Of a stretch of DNA of 64,000 nucleotides, positions 46,282 through 58,000 are shown in pieces (positions within the stretch are counted from its first letter, which is position 1; each line of letters starts with the position of its first letter). The notes below the pieces were generated by a model. That model had not been told where the DNA came from. It saw only the letters and a program-made list of their open reading frames with translations, and made no database searches. Source of the stretch: Limnoperna fortunei (taxonomy: Eukaryota > Mollusca > Bivalvia > Mytilida > Modiolidae); NCBI GenBank assembly GCA_944474755.1, contig OX104116.1, positions 9,303,547 to 9,367,546 on the forward strand, in the 5' to 3' direction. Made by a program: the position numbers and the translations under genes.

Positions 46282-46390
46282 CTTTACAAAAATTGCAGCA
46301 CTTCCTTTCGTTAGGAAAATGAAGCCTCTGTCGTAATTAAACCCAAAATAATTAACTCACGTCACATTGAAACTACACACCTTGTTCATT
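46282..46390 (-). other. Candidate 5' untranslated exon of the helical-repeat gene
   Basis: Minus strand CTGCAATTTTTGTAAAG before GTAAGTCACTG is a near-ideal donor (AAG/GTAAGT) with no long reading frame before it. Joined to the exon at 43,686 it would place AAAG in front of AATGG, a good initiation context. The 5' border is a guess. An alternative donor (GAAG/GTACGT) lies near 45,230. Confidence 0.25.
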
Positions 46391-46798
46391 TTAAATCCGC
46401 AACACGTACTCGTTTGAAAATGCTATTTATAAATATTATTTCCAATACATCTTTATTGAACACTGCGTAGCCAATAAATAAACGGCTTTGAAAAGTCAGT
46501 GAAGTGTCCCAGATGTATGATATAGGTAAATTTGATCAACGAATTATGATATTACATTCCTGTTCATAGGTAAATTTAAATTATCTTTATTAAATGTGAT
46601 TCCGTTGAAACCCAGTAAATATATTTTCTGTTCTGTCTACTTTGCTAAATAAAACGATTCTAATAATACCTAAAATCGATACATATTTCTATTCAAAGCG
46701 TCGTTCTGCTAGTATACATCAGATGAAAAAAAACTTGTATAATATTGATTTTTTTCACATATACTTTAAAGAAAACCGCAATCGAATGTGATTTTACT

Positions 46799-46999
46799 CG
46801 ATGGCCGAGTTGTTTAGGTAGACTATTCACCGGCATGATTTTCGAGTTTGACTACGGCAGGTTTTACTCGACCCTATTTTTAATTGACAAGGATTCCCGG
46901 TTTTGCTGCCAAAGGTCGGGATTTTCACAGAGTACCTATGTAATAGTGTCCTACAACAGTTAAAAACTGGATGCGTTAATATAGCTGAAACTTACTGAA
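46799..46999 (+). mobile_element. Divergent SINE copy
   Basis: GATGGCCGAGTTGTTTAGGTAG replaces the A-box region. The body words GACAAGGATTCCCGGTTTTGC and TATAGCTGAAACTTACTGAAA match the family. Confidence 0.6.
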
Positions 47000-48627
47000 A
47001 ATAACTATATAATAAACAACTACAAAAAATATATTTGAATGTGACAAACGGGCAATGACAGAATGGGCATGCACATAAAAGATTCTAGAATTACTAAAAA
47101 ATCAAATTGATGCAATCCGTTCGAATAAACTCATCAGTTTTTTCATACTTTAGTGGAAAGTTTATAATTTAATCCCCATAAATAAATTTGGCATGCACTT
47201 TAAAATAAAAAAAAATATATATACGGTTTTCCCCAATGTATCTTAAATATGATTTTATAATGTTGCCTTCTGACATTTGATATAAAACTGACTATCAGCT
47301 AACATATTTTTCAACATAATTCCATGTAAATTTTTATTTTAGAAACGAAAAAGGTTAATAATAAAACGAAATATAGAAACGGCAATGATTGTTACTTTAA
47401 CAAATTTAGAAATTGTATAATTGCTTTTCTTTCAATACAGTTCATGGGTATATAATACAAAGCCAACAAGGTTTTTTTAAATAGCTGTATTAACATGTTC
47501 ATAGTCACGGTTGATACGTTTTTATATTTAAATTATACACTTATTGCAATCAAGTGAATCTTACGTTTTACGTGGTCAAAGATTTCATATTTGCCTTAAG
47601 TCAGTATATGTCACTTAAACATAAAAAGGCATATTATTATTCATTTCCCCAATTTTTAGTGCATTTCGTTCTGTGTGTGTTGTTTTCATTTTTTTTTTTT
47701 TGGCTTGATTCGTGCATTTACCGTCGACTTGTTATTCTGCTGATCAATAAAATCAGCCTTAACTTAATGCGTATCAACGATACTGTTGACGTCAAATTGT
47801 TAAGTTTTTAGGGGTTAGACTAATTACTAAATACTTAAAAGATAGGCTATGATAAATTGACGTTCATATTTTTTACGAAATTTATGAAGAAGACCGAGAC
47901 AGAGAGTAAATTATAGAAATATATTGCATCAGGGACAGTCTATACTTACTACTTGGTACAGACTGCCCCTGATTGCATACTATTTCACGGGAAACTTTAA
48001 TACTATATAATAATATAGAGTTATTAAAATTCACCGAGGTATATAGCTATTTAATTTGCATTTCAAGACTGACTATTAATAGTAAATGTATATAGAGATG
48101 ATATTAATTAATTTGTATATAATAAATAGTAAATTTTGCAATAAGAATAATAAAATATTATAATTCGTTAAAGTCCATGTATTGAAGTTGTAAAAGTTGA
48201 AAATTAATCAGTGAAATTTCAATAAACATTTCGCGCTTTTCATCTCCAAATACCATAAATTCATTCGGAAAAAAGTAATTCATATTAATGTCAATAGGCC
48301 ACGCCTTTACCCCAAATATGTTACCAAAATACAGCTGGAAATGTAATAAAAGAAGTATTACCTGTGTAACCGTAACCGTTAACAGAACTACTATATTAAC
48401 CGGTAAATGGTTATTCTTGAAGGAAATAGAAGTATTGTTAATGTTAGTTTTAACTGAAGTGTAATAAATATAACAACTCGTGTGCCATTTCTAGGAGCAA
48501 CCATGCATACAAGTGACATTTGCCTCTACAAAAGTTGTTTGTTCAGGATCAGAAAGGTTAAGTATATTTTGATTGAAAGTTTCCACAGGTACTACCGTAC
48601 AGGACACACACACCCCCCCCCCTTTTT
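47000..48627. other. AT-rich intergenic sequence
   Basis: No gene or known repeat. One imperfect 17-bp inverted repeat (TGCATCAGGGACAGTCT / AGACTGCCCCTGATTGCA) at about 47,924-47,977 can form a hairpin. A CA/C-run precedes the next element at 48,607. Confidence 0.5.
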
Positions 48628-50061
48628 AGCTCACCTGACCCAAAGGGTCATGTGAGCTATTGTTATCACTTTGCGTCCGTCGGCGTCGTCGTCGTCGTCG
48701 GCGTCTGTAAACTTTTTACGTTTTAATCTTCTTCTCTGAAACCACTTGGCCAATTGAAACCAAACTTGGCCATAATGTTCATTGGATGGACCTTTACAAA
48801 GTTTGAGTTTTTTATTTTGATTGGTAAACCAATATGGCCGCCACCTCAAGACTTAGTTTAACATAGGACCCTATGGGGAAAAAGTTTAAAAGGGCTTCTT
48901 CTCTGAAACCGTTTAACCAATCAAAACAAAACTTACTAGCAATATTGTTTGGATGGTCCTCTATAAAGTTTGTGTTTTTGATGGGAATTGGAAATTCAAA
49001 ATGGCCGCCACCGCAGGACTTAGTTTAACATAGAACCCTATGGGAAAAAGTTTTAAAAGGCTTCTTCTCTGAAACCGGTTAATCAATTGAAACAAAAACT
49101 TACTAGCAATATTGTTTAGATGGTCCTCTATAAAGTTTGTGTTTTTTATGGCAATTGGAAATTCAAAATGGCTGCCACCGCAGGACTTAATTTAACATAG
49201 GACCCTATGGGAAAAAGTTTGAAAGGCTTCTTTTCTGAAACCGGTCAACCAATGGAAACAAAACTTACTAGCAATATTGTTTGGATGGTCCTCTATAAAG
49301 TTAATGTTTTTTTTTATCCCAATCGGAAATTCAAAATAGCCGCCACCGCAGGACTTGGTTTAACATTCAACCCTATGAGAAAAAGGTTTAAAAGGGCTTC
49401 TTCTCTGAAACCGTTTAACCAATCAAAACAAAACTTACTAGCAATATTGTTTGGGTGGTCCTCTATAAAGTTTGTTTTTTATGGCAATTGGAAATTCAAA
49501 ATGGCCGCTACCGCAGGACTTAGTTTAACATAGGACCCTATGGGAAAAAGTTTTTAAAGGCTTCTTCTCTGAAACCGGTTAATCAATGGAAACAAAAACT
49601 TACTATCAATATTGTTTGGATGGTCCTCTATAAAGTTAATGTTTTTTATGGCAATTGGAAATTCAAAATGGCCGCTACCGCAGGACTTAGTTTAACATAG
49701 AACCCTATGGGAAAACGTTTTTAAAGGCTTCTTCTCTGAAACCGGTTAATCAATTGAAACAAAAACTTACTAGCAATATTGTTTGGATGGTCCTTTATAA
49801 AGTTTATGTTTTTTATGGCAATTGGAAATTCAAAATGGCCACCACCGCCGCAGGACTTAGTTTAACATTGGACCCTATGGGCAAATAAAAAAAATCTTCT
49901 CTATACAACCGGTTAACCAATGAAACAAAGCTTTCTAGTAATATTGTTTGGATGGTCCTAATTAAAGTTTATTGAAAATTACAGGAATAACTTTAACATC
50001 AGGGAAATGCCATCTTCATTTCCTATAAAATCAGGTGAGCGATACAGGCTCTTAAGAGCCT
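48628..50061. mobile_element. Hairpin-ended element with 167-bp internal repeats
   Basis: The left end AGCTCACCTGACCC-AAA-GGGTCATGTGAGCT (48,628-48,658) is a hairpin. The right end has TCAGGTGAGC (50,031-50,040), inverse to the left terminus, followed by the perfect palindrome AGGCTCTTAAGAGCCT (50,046-50,061). Between them lie tandem repeats containing TTCTCTGAAACCGGTTAA and AAATGGCCGCCACCGCAGG. No transposase, so non-autonomous. A decayed relative is at 58,465. Confidence 0.75.
48700..49960 (+). repeat. 167-bp tandem repeats (about 7 copies)
   Basis: CCCTATGG recurs at 48,869, 49,036, 49,203, 49,371, 49,536, 49,703 and 49,873 (periods 165-170). Translations of it are repeat artefacts. Confidence 0.9.
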
Positions 50062-50895
50062 CTGGTTACTTATGTATTCTCTTGTAAGAAAACTTTTAAG
50101 ATCTCTTAAACGTCTTAAGTTAAATTCTGCTCTTTTCTAACGAAATAAGTTTCCACCAAAATACCATGTTTCTGACAATGTGCTGATCGACTGCTTTTTT
50201 ATAGAGCTACAAGAGAATACAAAATGGGGTCCACGAGTACATGTGATTAGCTTTCTGGGTAAGGCTTTAACATTATGCTTAGTATAGGGAATGGCAAATG
50301 TCACTCATTACCGATGCACATGTATACTGATACAGCTCGAGACATGTGTTCACCCGATGTTGCAGTAAATGTATTTGTACATTCTTTTGTTATACCACTT
50401 CATTTTGAATTTACGAAAAAATATACAAATGACATAGTTTTGTTGTAATCGTTCCAGACAGAAGCCTACATAGGTTTAATGTGAAACAAGCGCATGTGGT
50501 GGCAGCCATTTTGCAATTCAAGTAGAAATATAAAAAAAATTCATATATTTACCATCTTATTAACTTTGCTACAACCAGCTTGGACATATATGGCAAGAAA
50601 TCAGTCCAGACAATTTAAAGGGGGCTTGTTTTGTAACGTGCCATATCTAAGCTTGGAAGGCATTTGAACAGTTTCTTATAGGGTTCTGTGAGTTCAGAGA
50701 TGTTGGCCAGCAAAAACTGGATACAGGACCATTAATTAAACATTCTGCCCATGCCAGATTTCGATTGACCCAGTGGTTTCAGAAAAAGACTTCTTAAATG
50801 CAAAAGTTTGATTACAAAGATGATCATTTTTTCAAAACAGTTGTTCATTTACAAAACATTAATCACCTTTAAAAAATGGAAACCTTTTGTTAGCA
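50062..50895. other. Intergenic sequence, nothing recognised
   Basis: AT-rich. No reading frame or repeat of note. Confidence 0.45.
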
Positions 50896-50972
50896 TGCAA
50901 TGTCAGTGTTGACAGACCACAAGATCAAATAGTAGATGACTTCTACCTTAACTACTTAGGCACTGTGGCCCG
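50896..50972 (-). mobile_element. SINE head fragment
   Basis: Reverse of CGGGCCACAGTGCCTAAGTAG...CTATTTGATCTTGTGGTCTG, matching only the 5' tRNA-like part of the SINE family. Confidence 0.55.
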
Positions 50973-51654
50973 AAAAAATGTAGTCAATACATAACATATA
51001 ATACAAATAAAGGTGTTTCACCTTCAAAGCTTCCTAGCTTTCTAATAGAAGGCCCTCATTTATACCATATATAAAATGTCACCAAAAAAGGTTTTTATAA
51101 ATAATATATCCTTAGATAACATGTATGGGACACATAATTGTTAATTCATAAAACATTTGTTTCAAATTTTATTTTTAAAGTAAACACAATATCACAGATA
51201 GTTTCAACAAAAAACATTTGTAGACAGAAGAAAAAAGCCTTAAACAGGAATTATGGCAGAGAGGTATTCATAATATATAATTAAAAAATAATTAACTTCA
51301 TGATTTGCATAAATAATTTTTTCTACTATATGAATCACAAATATTTATATAGTTGATTGGTTGGATGTTTCCTTATGTCCAGCAAGAAAATTTTCAGCTT
51401 TATTCAGGATGATACAAAGTAAAAGTGCCTAACATTTGGTCATAATGATGACATTAAAAGGTACATCATCAAATTGGAATCTTGTGTTATTATGATGTCG
51501 CAGAGTAATTTGTCAATTTTAAGAATTATAAAAAACCATATTATACAAATAAAATAAGTAAGTTACTAACCAGGTATATTGAGAAGCCCGGGTAACAATA
51601 GTGTATGAATACAAAAATCACATTTCAGCAACCTTACATTAAATAAAAGAACAA

Positions 51655-52620
51655 TATGATAATAGGATACAGATGCCCCAGAACAATTAACATTGTCAAG
51701 CCTTTCTCAAGTTATAATGCAGAAATCACATTTTTGGCAATTTTTTTGTATAGAGGAACAACATTGAAGTATGTCTAATTCCAATTCAATCAATGTTAAG
51801 TTGTGCTGAAGAACATTTCCATATTATGGATGATTTGGTCAATTCTTTCTCAAGTTATTTAGAAACTGAAAATATGAGTAATATGAGTATTTTCTGTTAT
51901 AAGGGCCATAACACAGTAACAACAATAATGAAATGTTTTAATTCGAATATCTGTTTAGTGATCCCCAAAACCAAGTTTCAAATTATTAGGTCAAAGCCTC
52001 CTCAAGTTATCAGTTGGAAACTTTGTTATTTCTGTTTTAAGGGGCCATAACTCAGAAACAACAATAGTGAAATGCATCTAATTTAAATTGATCTATGTTT
52101 AGTGGTCCCCAAAAACATTTCATATTTCAGATGATTTGGTCAGGGGTAAGTTAACATGCAGAAACAATAAATTTTGATATATTTTGCAACATAAGGGGTG
52201 TAACCACAGAAACATAAAAGTGAAATTGTTAAATGGTCTCCAACAAGGTATATTAAAATTTCAAATGATTTTGGTGGTGTATACTACTAACAAAATATAA
52301 GTTATCACATGGAAACCACATATTTTGCTATATTGGTCTTATAATGGGTTGTAACTCCAGAAAGAAATACATAACATTGGTAAAGTTCGAAATCAATCTC
52401 TGTTTAGTGGTCTCCAACAATATATTAAAATTCCAAATAACTTTGGTCTAGGGTCACTAAATAAGTCATGCAGAAAGCACAAGTTTGGCTATTGTTTATG
52501 TTATAAGGGACTGTAACCACTGATTACAAAAGTAATATTGGTAAAGTTTGAACTCTATCTTTGTTATGTGGTCTAAAAAACATTTCAAAATTTCAAAAAA
52601 TTTGTCAAGGGTTTCTTAAT
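51655..52620 (+). repeat. Divergent tandem repeat, period about 140-160 bp
   Basis: Five diverged units marked by GGGCCATAAC or its variants at about 51,903, 52,042, 52,195, 52,346 and 52,507, each followed by CAGAAACAACAAT-like and TTTAGTGGTCCCCAA-like words. The GGGCCATAACTC word resembles GGGAGATAACTC of the big array. Confidence 0.75.
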
Positions 52621-53615
52621 TTTTATGAAAAGAACAATTTTGGATTCATATCAATATACATACAGAATTAAATCTGTATGCAAATGATACATATCTATAG
52701 GAAGATAAAAAAAAATTTGCAATCAAAATCCACCAGAAAATGAAAAGGACATATACTAACTTTATTTTGTTTTTCTGAGTTAAGACTATCCTACATCCTA
52801 CGTACTACAATAACTTAAATGCTTCTATTTTTATTGGGAGGGGGGGGAGTATAAACAGCGATTCCATTCGGATTTCATATGAGTCATCTTCAATTACAAG
52901 TAATGGTACTTTTCAAACCAAATACAGTACTAAGTAGTAATATAGTAATATTAGAAAAAGTAATAAAGAAAACAACATGTAAAATATATAGAGTAGAATA
53001 TAAAAACAGTGTAAAGTAGTAAAAAAAACCCCACAAAAATAAAAAACATTGCAGACAGAAATGTATTAAAGGGAATACAAATACAGCTGTACATTTCAAA
53101 TAGTTGAAATGTAAAAAGTTAATGCCGTGACTAAAGAACAACACATATAAACAAAAAAATAAAAACAAACAACACTGTCCCGAGCCAAGCTTATTAGGGT
53201 ATTGATTCCATAATCGGTTTTGAAAGCTTGTTTGTTCTGTATTTGTTCTACAAATATCATTAAATAAAATAATTACTCTGGCCAGAACATGCTTAATTCA
53301 TATTCTTAAAATCACATGTTTTGCCTTGTTGTTAAAGAGAGTAACAATATCTTCCAACTTTAGCAATTTTAAATGTGCTAAAATTCTTTAAAACAATAAA
53401 TGGATTTGAATCAATACCTGAAAATATTTCCTCCAACAAAATATGATTGTTTGAATGGATTTATGCCATTTGAAGCAATTGATATACTGTTGACAAAAGT
53501 AATTAGCAAAACCACTCAGGCAGTGACAACCAGGACCCCAACAACATTATTAACACATTATGAGTCCCATATAATAGTTATTCATATCACAGACAAAATA
53601 GCAGACTAACTAAAA
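52621..53615. other. Downstream region of the TIR gene
   Basis: AT-rich. It probably includes the 3' untranslated region of the minus-strand TIR gene. I cannot fix a polyadenylation site, and the 92-codon frame at 52,890-53,168 is low-complexity and not believable. Confidence 0.4.
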
Positions 53616-54494
53616 CTATAAAATAATGCATGCTTTTGAAGTTCCCTTATTTTCTTTATTGATAGATTTCTGTTCACTATTTTCCAACTCCTTTGAGGAT
53701 ATGTGAGTAGTTTTTTGTTCTCTATTATCCAACTGCTTTGTGGATGCAGAAGTAGTTTTCTGTTCTGCATTCTCTAACTTATGTGTGGATGGGGGAGTAG
53801 TTTTCTGATCTTTATTATCCAACTGCTGTGTGGATGTGAGAGTAGACTCAACGTCTGTTTTGGTTACAGACATTGATTTAGACTGCCTCTGCGAGTTAGG
53901 CATTTTCTCTGTTGGATGAGGACCAGATGCTCCAGCCCTACCCCTTTGGCTCACAGGTCTTGCACTTACAGGTCGAGTCTCTGATTCCTCAGTGTGACCA
54001 GTAATTTTCTTACCTTGAAAAGTGTCTTCACTGTTGTGGTTTGTTTCTTCACTTGACAAAATGTTGGGAATGTGGTCCCCAATTTTTTGTAAAAGCTCAT
54101 TAAATTGTGTTCCTCTCCAAGCTAATTGTGCTTCCTCATTATGATAAAAGTTCACATACAGAAGCTGTGTAAATACCATGCTCATTGGTCCCGAAGGAGG
54201 CCAGTCCATTTTCTCTAAAAGGAGAGGAATGATAGGCTTCTGCAAAGCATCAGCTAAACTGACTTCTCGTCGACAGTTGGCAGACAGAGAATATTTCTGT
54301 GTGATGCACGTCAGGACGACTTTACATCCTCGTACACCTGAATCAATTTTCTCATACAAAGAATCACCACCACCCATCTGGTAAATGTCCATCCAACATG
54401 AAAAGCCCAGTCCCGTTAATCTCTGGTATAGGGCCATAATCTGTTTCTGTTTTCCCCATTGGTATGACAGGAAAACATCTGGGGACTTCTTTGC
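53616..54494 (-). CDS. TIR domain protein, terminal exon with C-terminal CaaX box
   Basis: The exon starts after a TTTCAG acceptor at a codon border (GCA AAG AAG) and runs 292 codons to a stop. Residues 1-130 are a TIR domain: AKKSPDVFLSYQWGKQKQI (first strand and box 1), GFSCWMDIYQMGGGDSLYEKI (BB loop region), LTCITQKYSLSANCRREVSL (with the Glu, exon residue 77, at the place of the NADase glutamate of SARM1 and plant TIRs), then KPIIPLLLE. A Ser/Thr-rich linker follows, then four 15-16 residue repeats (QLDNKDQKTT, KLENAEQKTT, QLDNREQKTT, ELENSEQKS). The last four residues are CIIL, a CaaX box whose final Leu favours geranylgeranylation. The protein is thus likely membrane-anchored, a signalling or NAD-cleaving TIR. 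The exons upstream (higher coordinates) were not found. An in-frame Met at 54,437 lies inside the domain and is not the real start. Confidence 0.88.
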   Translation of the reverse strand, partial: AKKSPDVFLSYQWGKQKQIMALYQRLTGLGFSCWMDIYQMGGGDSLYEKIDSGVRGCKVVLTCITQKYSLSANCRREVSLADALQKPIIPLLLEKMDWPPSGPMSMVFTQLLYVNFYHNEEAQLAWRGTQFNELLQKIGDHIPNILSSEETNHNSEDTFQGKKITGHTEESETRPVSARPVSQRGRAGASGPHPTEKMPNSQRQSKSMSVTKTDVESTLTSTQQLDNKDQKTTPPSTHKLENAEQKTTSASTKQLDNREQKTTHISSKELENSEQKSINKENKGTSKACIIL

Positions 54495-54546
54495 CTGAAA
54501 GTTGTTTACAAAGAAATATATGGAATACGTGATAATTTATGAACTA

Positions 54547-54830
54547 ACATTGCTGTTGTTATTCAGTGAGGTTAAAGCCATTTAAAGGAATTTGTTAGTT
54601 ATATCATGGCATCCAGATTTTATTTGGGAGGAAGCCACAGTCCCCAGCAAAAACACAAAACCTTGACAGGATGAATTAACATTATTGTTGTTTTTTAATG
54701 GGGTTTAATGTCATTTTCGGCAATCGGTTTAGCTATATCATGGCATCACTTTTTATATTCATGTGGGGGAGAGGGAGATAGTACACCCAGTGAAAACCCC
54801 AGCACTTTGTTAGGATCAATTTACATAGAT
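54547..54830 (-). mobile_element. Two SINE 3'-half fragments in tandem
   Basis: 54,547-54,672 and 54,692-54,830 both contain reversed body words (AGCTATATCATGGCATCCAG-like, CACAGTCCCCAGCAAAAAC; CACCCAGTGAAAACCCCAGC). Heads are missing. They lie in the intron just upstream of the TIR exon. Confidence 0.6.
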
Positions 54831-54986
54831 AATGAAAATCAAATATATTTTTACATTGTATTTTATTATGTTTTCACCTATTTCAGGTCAGAATAATAGG
54901 CATATAAACCAATCAATGAATTGTATGAGAAATCTTAAATAAAAAATCAAATTTGTTTTAAAAAGAGACTCCTTATTAAATGTAAT

Positions 54987-55249
54987 TGTTTGTTTGTTTA
55001 AATGTTGTTAAATGCCACTTTCAGCAATTTTTCAGCAATATCTGGGTGTCCAGTTTATATTGGGGGAGGAAGCCAGAGTACCCAGGGAAAAACCCTGACC
55101 TTCTGTGGGAAAACTGGCAATCCTTGTTAATTAAGATATGAGTCGAGCGAATCCTACCTGCAGTGAGACTTGAACTTGCAATCCCAGTGTTAACAGACCA
55201 CGTGATCAATAGTAGACCAACAACCTAACCACCTGGCCAACGAGGCCCC
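54987..55249 (-). mobile_element. SINE, nearly full-length
   Basis: The reversed tail TGTTTGTTTGTTTAAATG stands at the low end, and the head GGGGCCTCGTTGGCCAGGTGG at the high end with GATCACGTGGTC between. Tail and both Pol III boxes are recognisable. Confidence 0.85.
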
Positions 55250-56430
55250 ACTTATTAAATGCAACATAAGAATATGTAAACAGATGATAATTTAGCATGC
55301 TTGCTTTGAAAATTTGTCAGATTGTGGGATAAATCCCTGCTGAGTACATAATACTAACAAGTAAATGACTTGTAGATTGCAGCCAAGTTTCTTTCTGGTG
55401 GTTACCTGCTTAACTTGCAAAGGGCTAGTAGATTATATACAAATTGAATCCAGCTTCATGGTATTACATATAAAGCCTGCACATGAATGCCTACTACAGA
55501 CATGACAGATAATAGGCTTCATTATAAACAACATACTAAAACTTACATACAAAACATAAAGAAAAATTTAAACAAAGCTTCAGAAATGAACTGGTTGAAA
55601 TTTCTTTGACTATGAATGTTGGACATATATTCAACTGGCAAAATTTTTGAAAAACATTTTCCAGATTTAATCAATGAAAATTCCAAAGACATGTTAACTT
55701 ACAACACTCATAATTCCAAAACTGTGTATACATCTACCATAGCATATGATGTTCAGAAAGAGTTTTAACATACAATTATGAAAAGCCTTTTTAAAAAGAC
55801 ATGTACCAATTTAACTCTCAAAATTTGTTCTTTCATGTCAAAAATGTTTTTCAGTAGTCTAAAGCTCCTTTTTAATTGTAGTAAGATTTTTAGTTGTATA
55901 TGTCTTTGCTTAAAATATGGGAAAAAGTGCATGGGGGAAAAGCTAAATTTCTTAAAATTTTGATTTTTGTTTTTTAGAGAATAAGTTTTGTGCCCGCAAT
56001 TCCTCAAAATTATGTACAAAGAAAAATTATTAGGTGCATACATCCCACACAAAAAAATACATTAAGTTAAAATTATAATATTTTAATTTCCTTTAAAAAC
56101 TAAAATTAATTTTGCACACCGATGGAACACGTTATTGACGACAGTACAAAAACTGGTTTTCGTTAACTATTAGTATCTTGTATTTGTCTTTATCCGGTGG
56201 TCTGATATGAACTGCCACAACATAACAACATGCAATAAACCTAAAATAAAAAAGGCTAGACGTACAAAAAATATTTATGCCCGCGTCATGCTCAGCTATT
56301 GCAAAAACTCGTTTGATTCAAAGTCTTAAACGGTATGTGCACATTCGAGATCATTTATAGGTGTGGATATAATTGCATAAAAAGTCAGTCAACACAGTTT
56401 CAAGGCGTAGGGTATCCTGATACTAATGTG
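55250..56430. other. Intron or intergenic sequence upstream of the TIR exon
   Basis: AT-rich, no feature recognised. An expected upstream exon of the TIR gene was looked for on the minus strand and not found. Confidence 0.4.
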
Positions 56431-56434
56431 GACA

Positions 56435-56484
56435 GATCATTATTCCGACAGCCCAATACTCCGACAGCCCATTGCTCCGACAAT
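56435..56484 (+). repeat. Short minisatellite (3 units of 17 bp)
   Basis: ATTCCGACAGCCCAATA, CTCCGACAGCCCATTGC and a third CTCCGACAATG. The phrase structure resembles the larger arrays at 62,150 and 63,840. Confidence 0.7.
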
Positions 56485-57837
56485 GACAAAACGTACAAGT
56501 ATTTGTATATATGGGCTGTGGTAGTACTTCCGTCCTCCGTCGCCCGATATTTATCCCCATAATCCGGGTTTGCACATTATGTAACCCTGGTCAAAAATGC
56601 ACTTTATATCCATTCTAAAAGCAGAGACGGATCCATAAATGTTTAAAGGGGGGTCCTGACCAATTTTGCACGAAAGTAACAACAATTTTCAGAGGAACTG
56701 AGGGGAAAGGGGGGGGGGGCAACCGCCAGAACACCCCATGGAAAGTGGCTTTATGTAGACCTTTTATTCCTTAAAATCAATCATTTTATTTTTCTTGCGG
56801 TATAATATGAAATATGAAATATTTTAAATTTTTGTTTTTGTTTTGTTTTTTTTTTTTGTCCCAAGAGCTTGATTCCAGTATTTTGGGTTGGAGTCAGTAT
56901 GCAACTTTGTAGATCATGTCAAACTAACTGTCTTGTGGGAGTGTTATAATTATCTTGAGAAAACGAGATAATTGTCCTGTTGAAACGGGGTGCTATCTTG
57001 AGGGAACGACTTTTTAATATTTTTTCTTCCATGGCCGAGCCGTACAATTATCTGTTTGGCACATTTTGGTTTTATTTTTCTATGCTCATATTTATATCGT
57101 GTTTTTGGCATTTGTATCTTTTTGGTAGAGCGCCTATGATGATTCTTAATTAGACGAAACGCGCACGGTCAGCGAAGCAAAATTTACTGTCTGGAACTTT
57201 GTATTTTTTATTTTAATCACAAATCATAAAATATTTGATATACAAAAGTTCAGAGGTGGCAATCCTTAATAAACAAGAGAATGCAGGTACGCTCCTTTTT
57301 CCGAAATAAACAGAAAGTCACGAAGACCTGGAAAGGGGGTACATTGTAAACCATTATGCCATTTAATGTGTTTACTAAATTTAAAAAAGTCTGTTACGAA
57401 ACTGTGAATATATTCCTTATATGCCCCCTCCCCCCTTTTCTTTCATGCAAGTGGAAAGGTATGATTATTAAAATTGATTATTACTTGAGTATAGAAATAA
57501 ATTGTTTTAGGGCATTATTTGGTAAAAGCTAAAAAAACGAACCAACCTTCAAATTTACTTACATTTACAGTACTGTTAAACTTATTTAATGTTTCTATGA
57601 TTTTTAGGTACTGAAAAAACTTAACATGTATCTATACATGTATTATCTAAAAAAAATGACAGACTTGAGAGAGACAAACTTATATTCCAATGGTCAAAAA
57701 TACTCATCTTTAGGAATGTTTTGAAAAAAGATGCTGAAGTTGACATGTCACAATGTCAGCCTCTGCATGATCTTAAAACAGTTCACTATAAAGACTGACA
57801 GATGCCAAATCTTATACAGGTATATATACCGTACAAA
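56485..57837. other. Intergenic sequence with G- and T-runs
   Basis: Contains a G run near 56,709-56,719, a T run near 56,847 and a C run near 57,427. No gene seen. Confidence 0.4.
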
Positions 57838-57979
57838 CAAAAGTTTTCCTACCGAAGGTAGGGGGTTCTCTCTGGGTACTCCGGCTTCCTCCCACAATAA
57901 AAACTGGACGCCATGAAATAGCTGAAAAATTACTGAAAGTGGCGTTAAAACACCATTCAAACATCAAACAAACAAACGC
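57838..57979 (+). mobile_element. SINE 3'-half fragment
   Basis: CCTACCGAAGGTAGGG, CTGGGTACTCCGGCTTCCTC, CTGAAAGTGGCGTTAAAACA and a CAAACAAACAAAC tail. The tRNA-like head is missing. Confidence 0.8.
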
Positions 57980-58000
57980 TTACTTTGTAAAGTGGAAAAA

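Noticed and set aside
48631..49533. Small frames in the 48.6-kb element
   Set aside because: They translate the 167-bp tandem repeat and the GTCGTC run; no protein feature.
52890..53168. 92-codon minus-strand frame rich in Phe and Leu
   Set aside because: Low-complexity translation of AT-rich DNA with no splice or start context.
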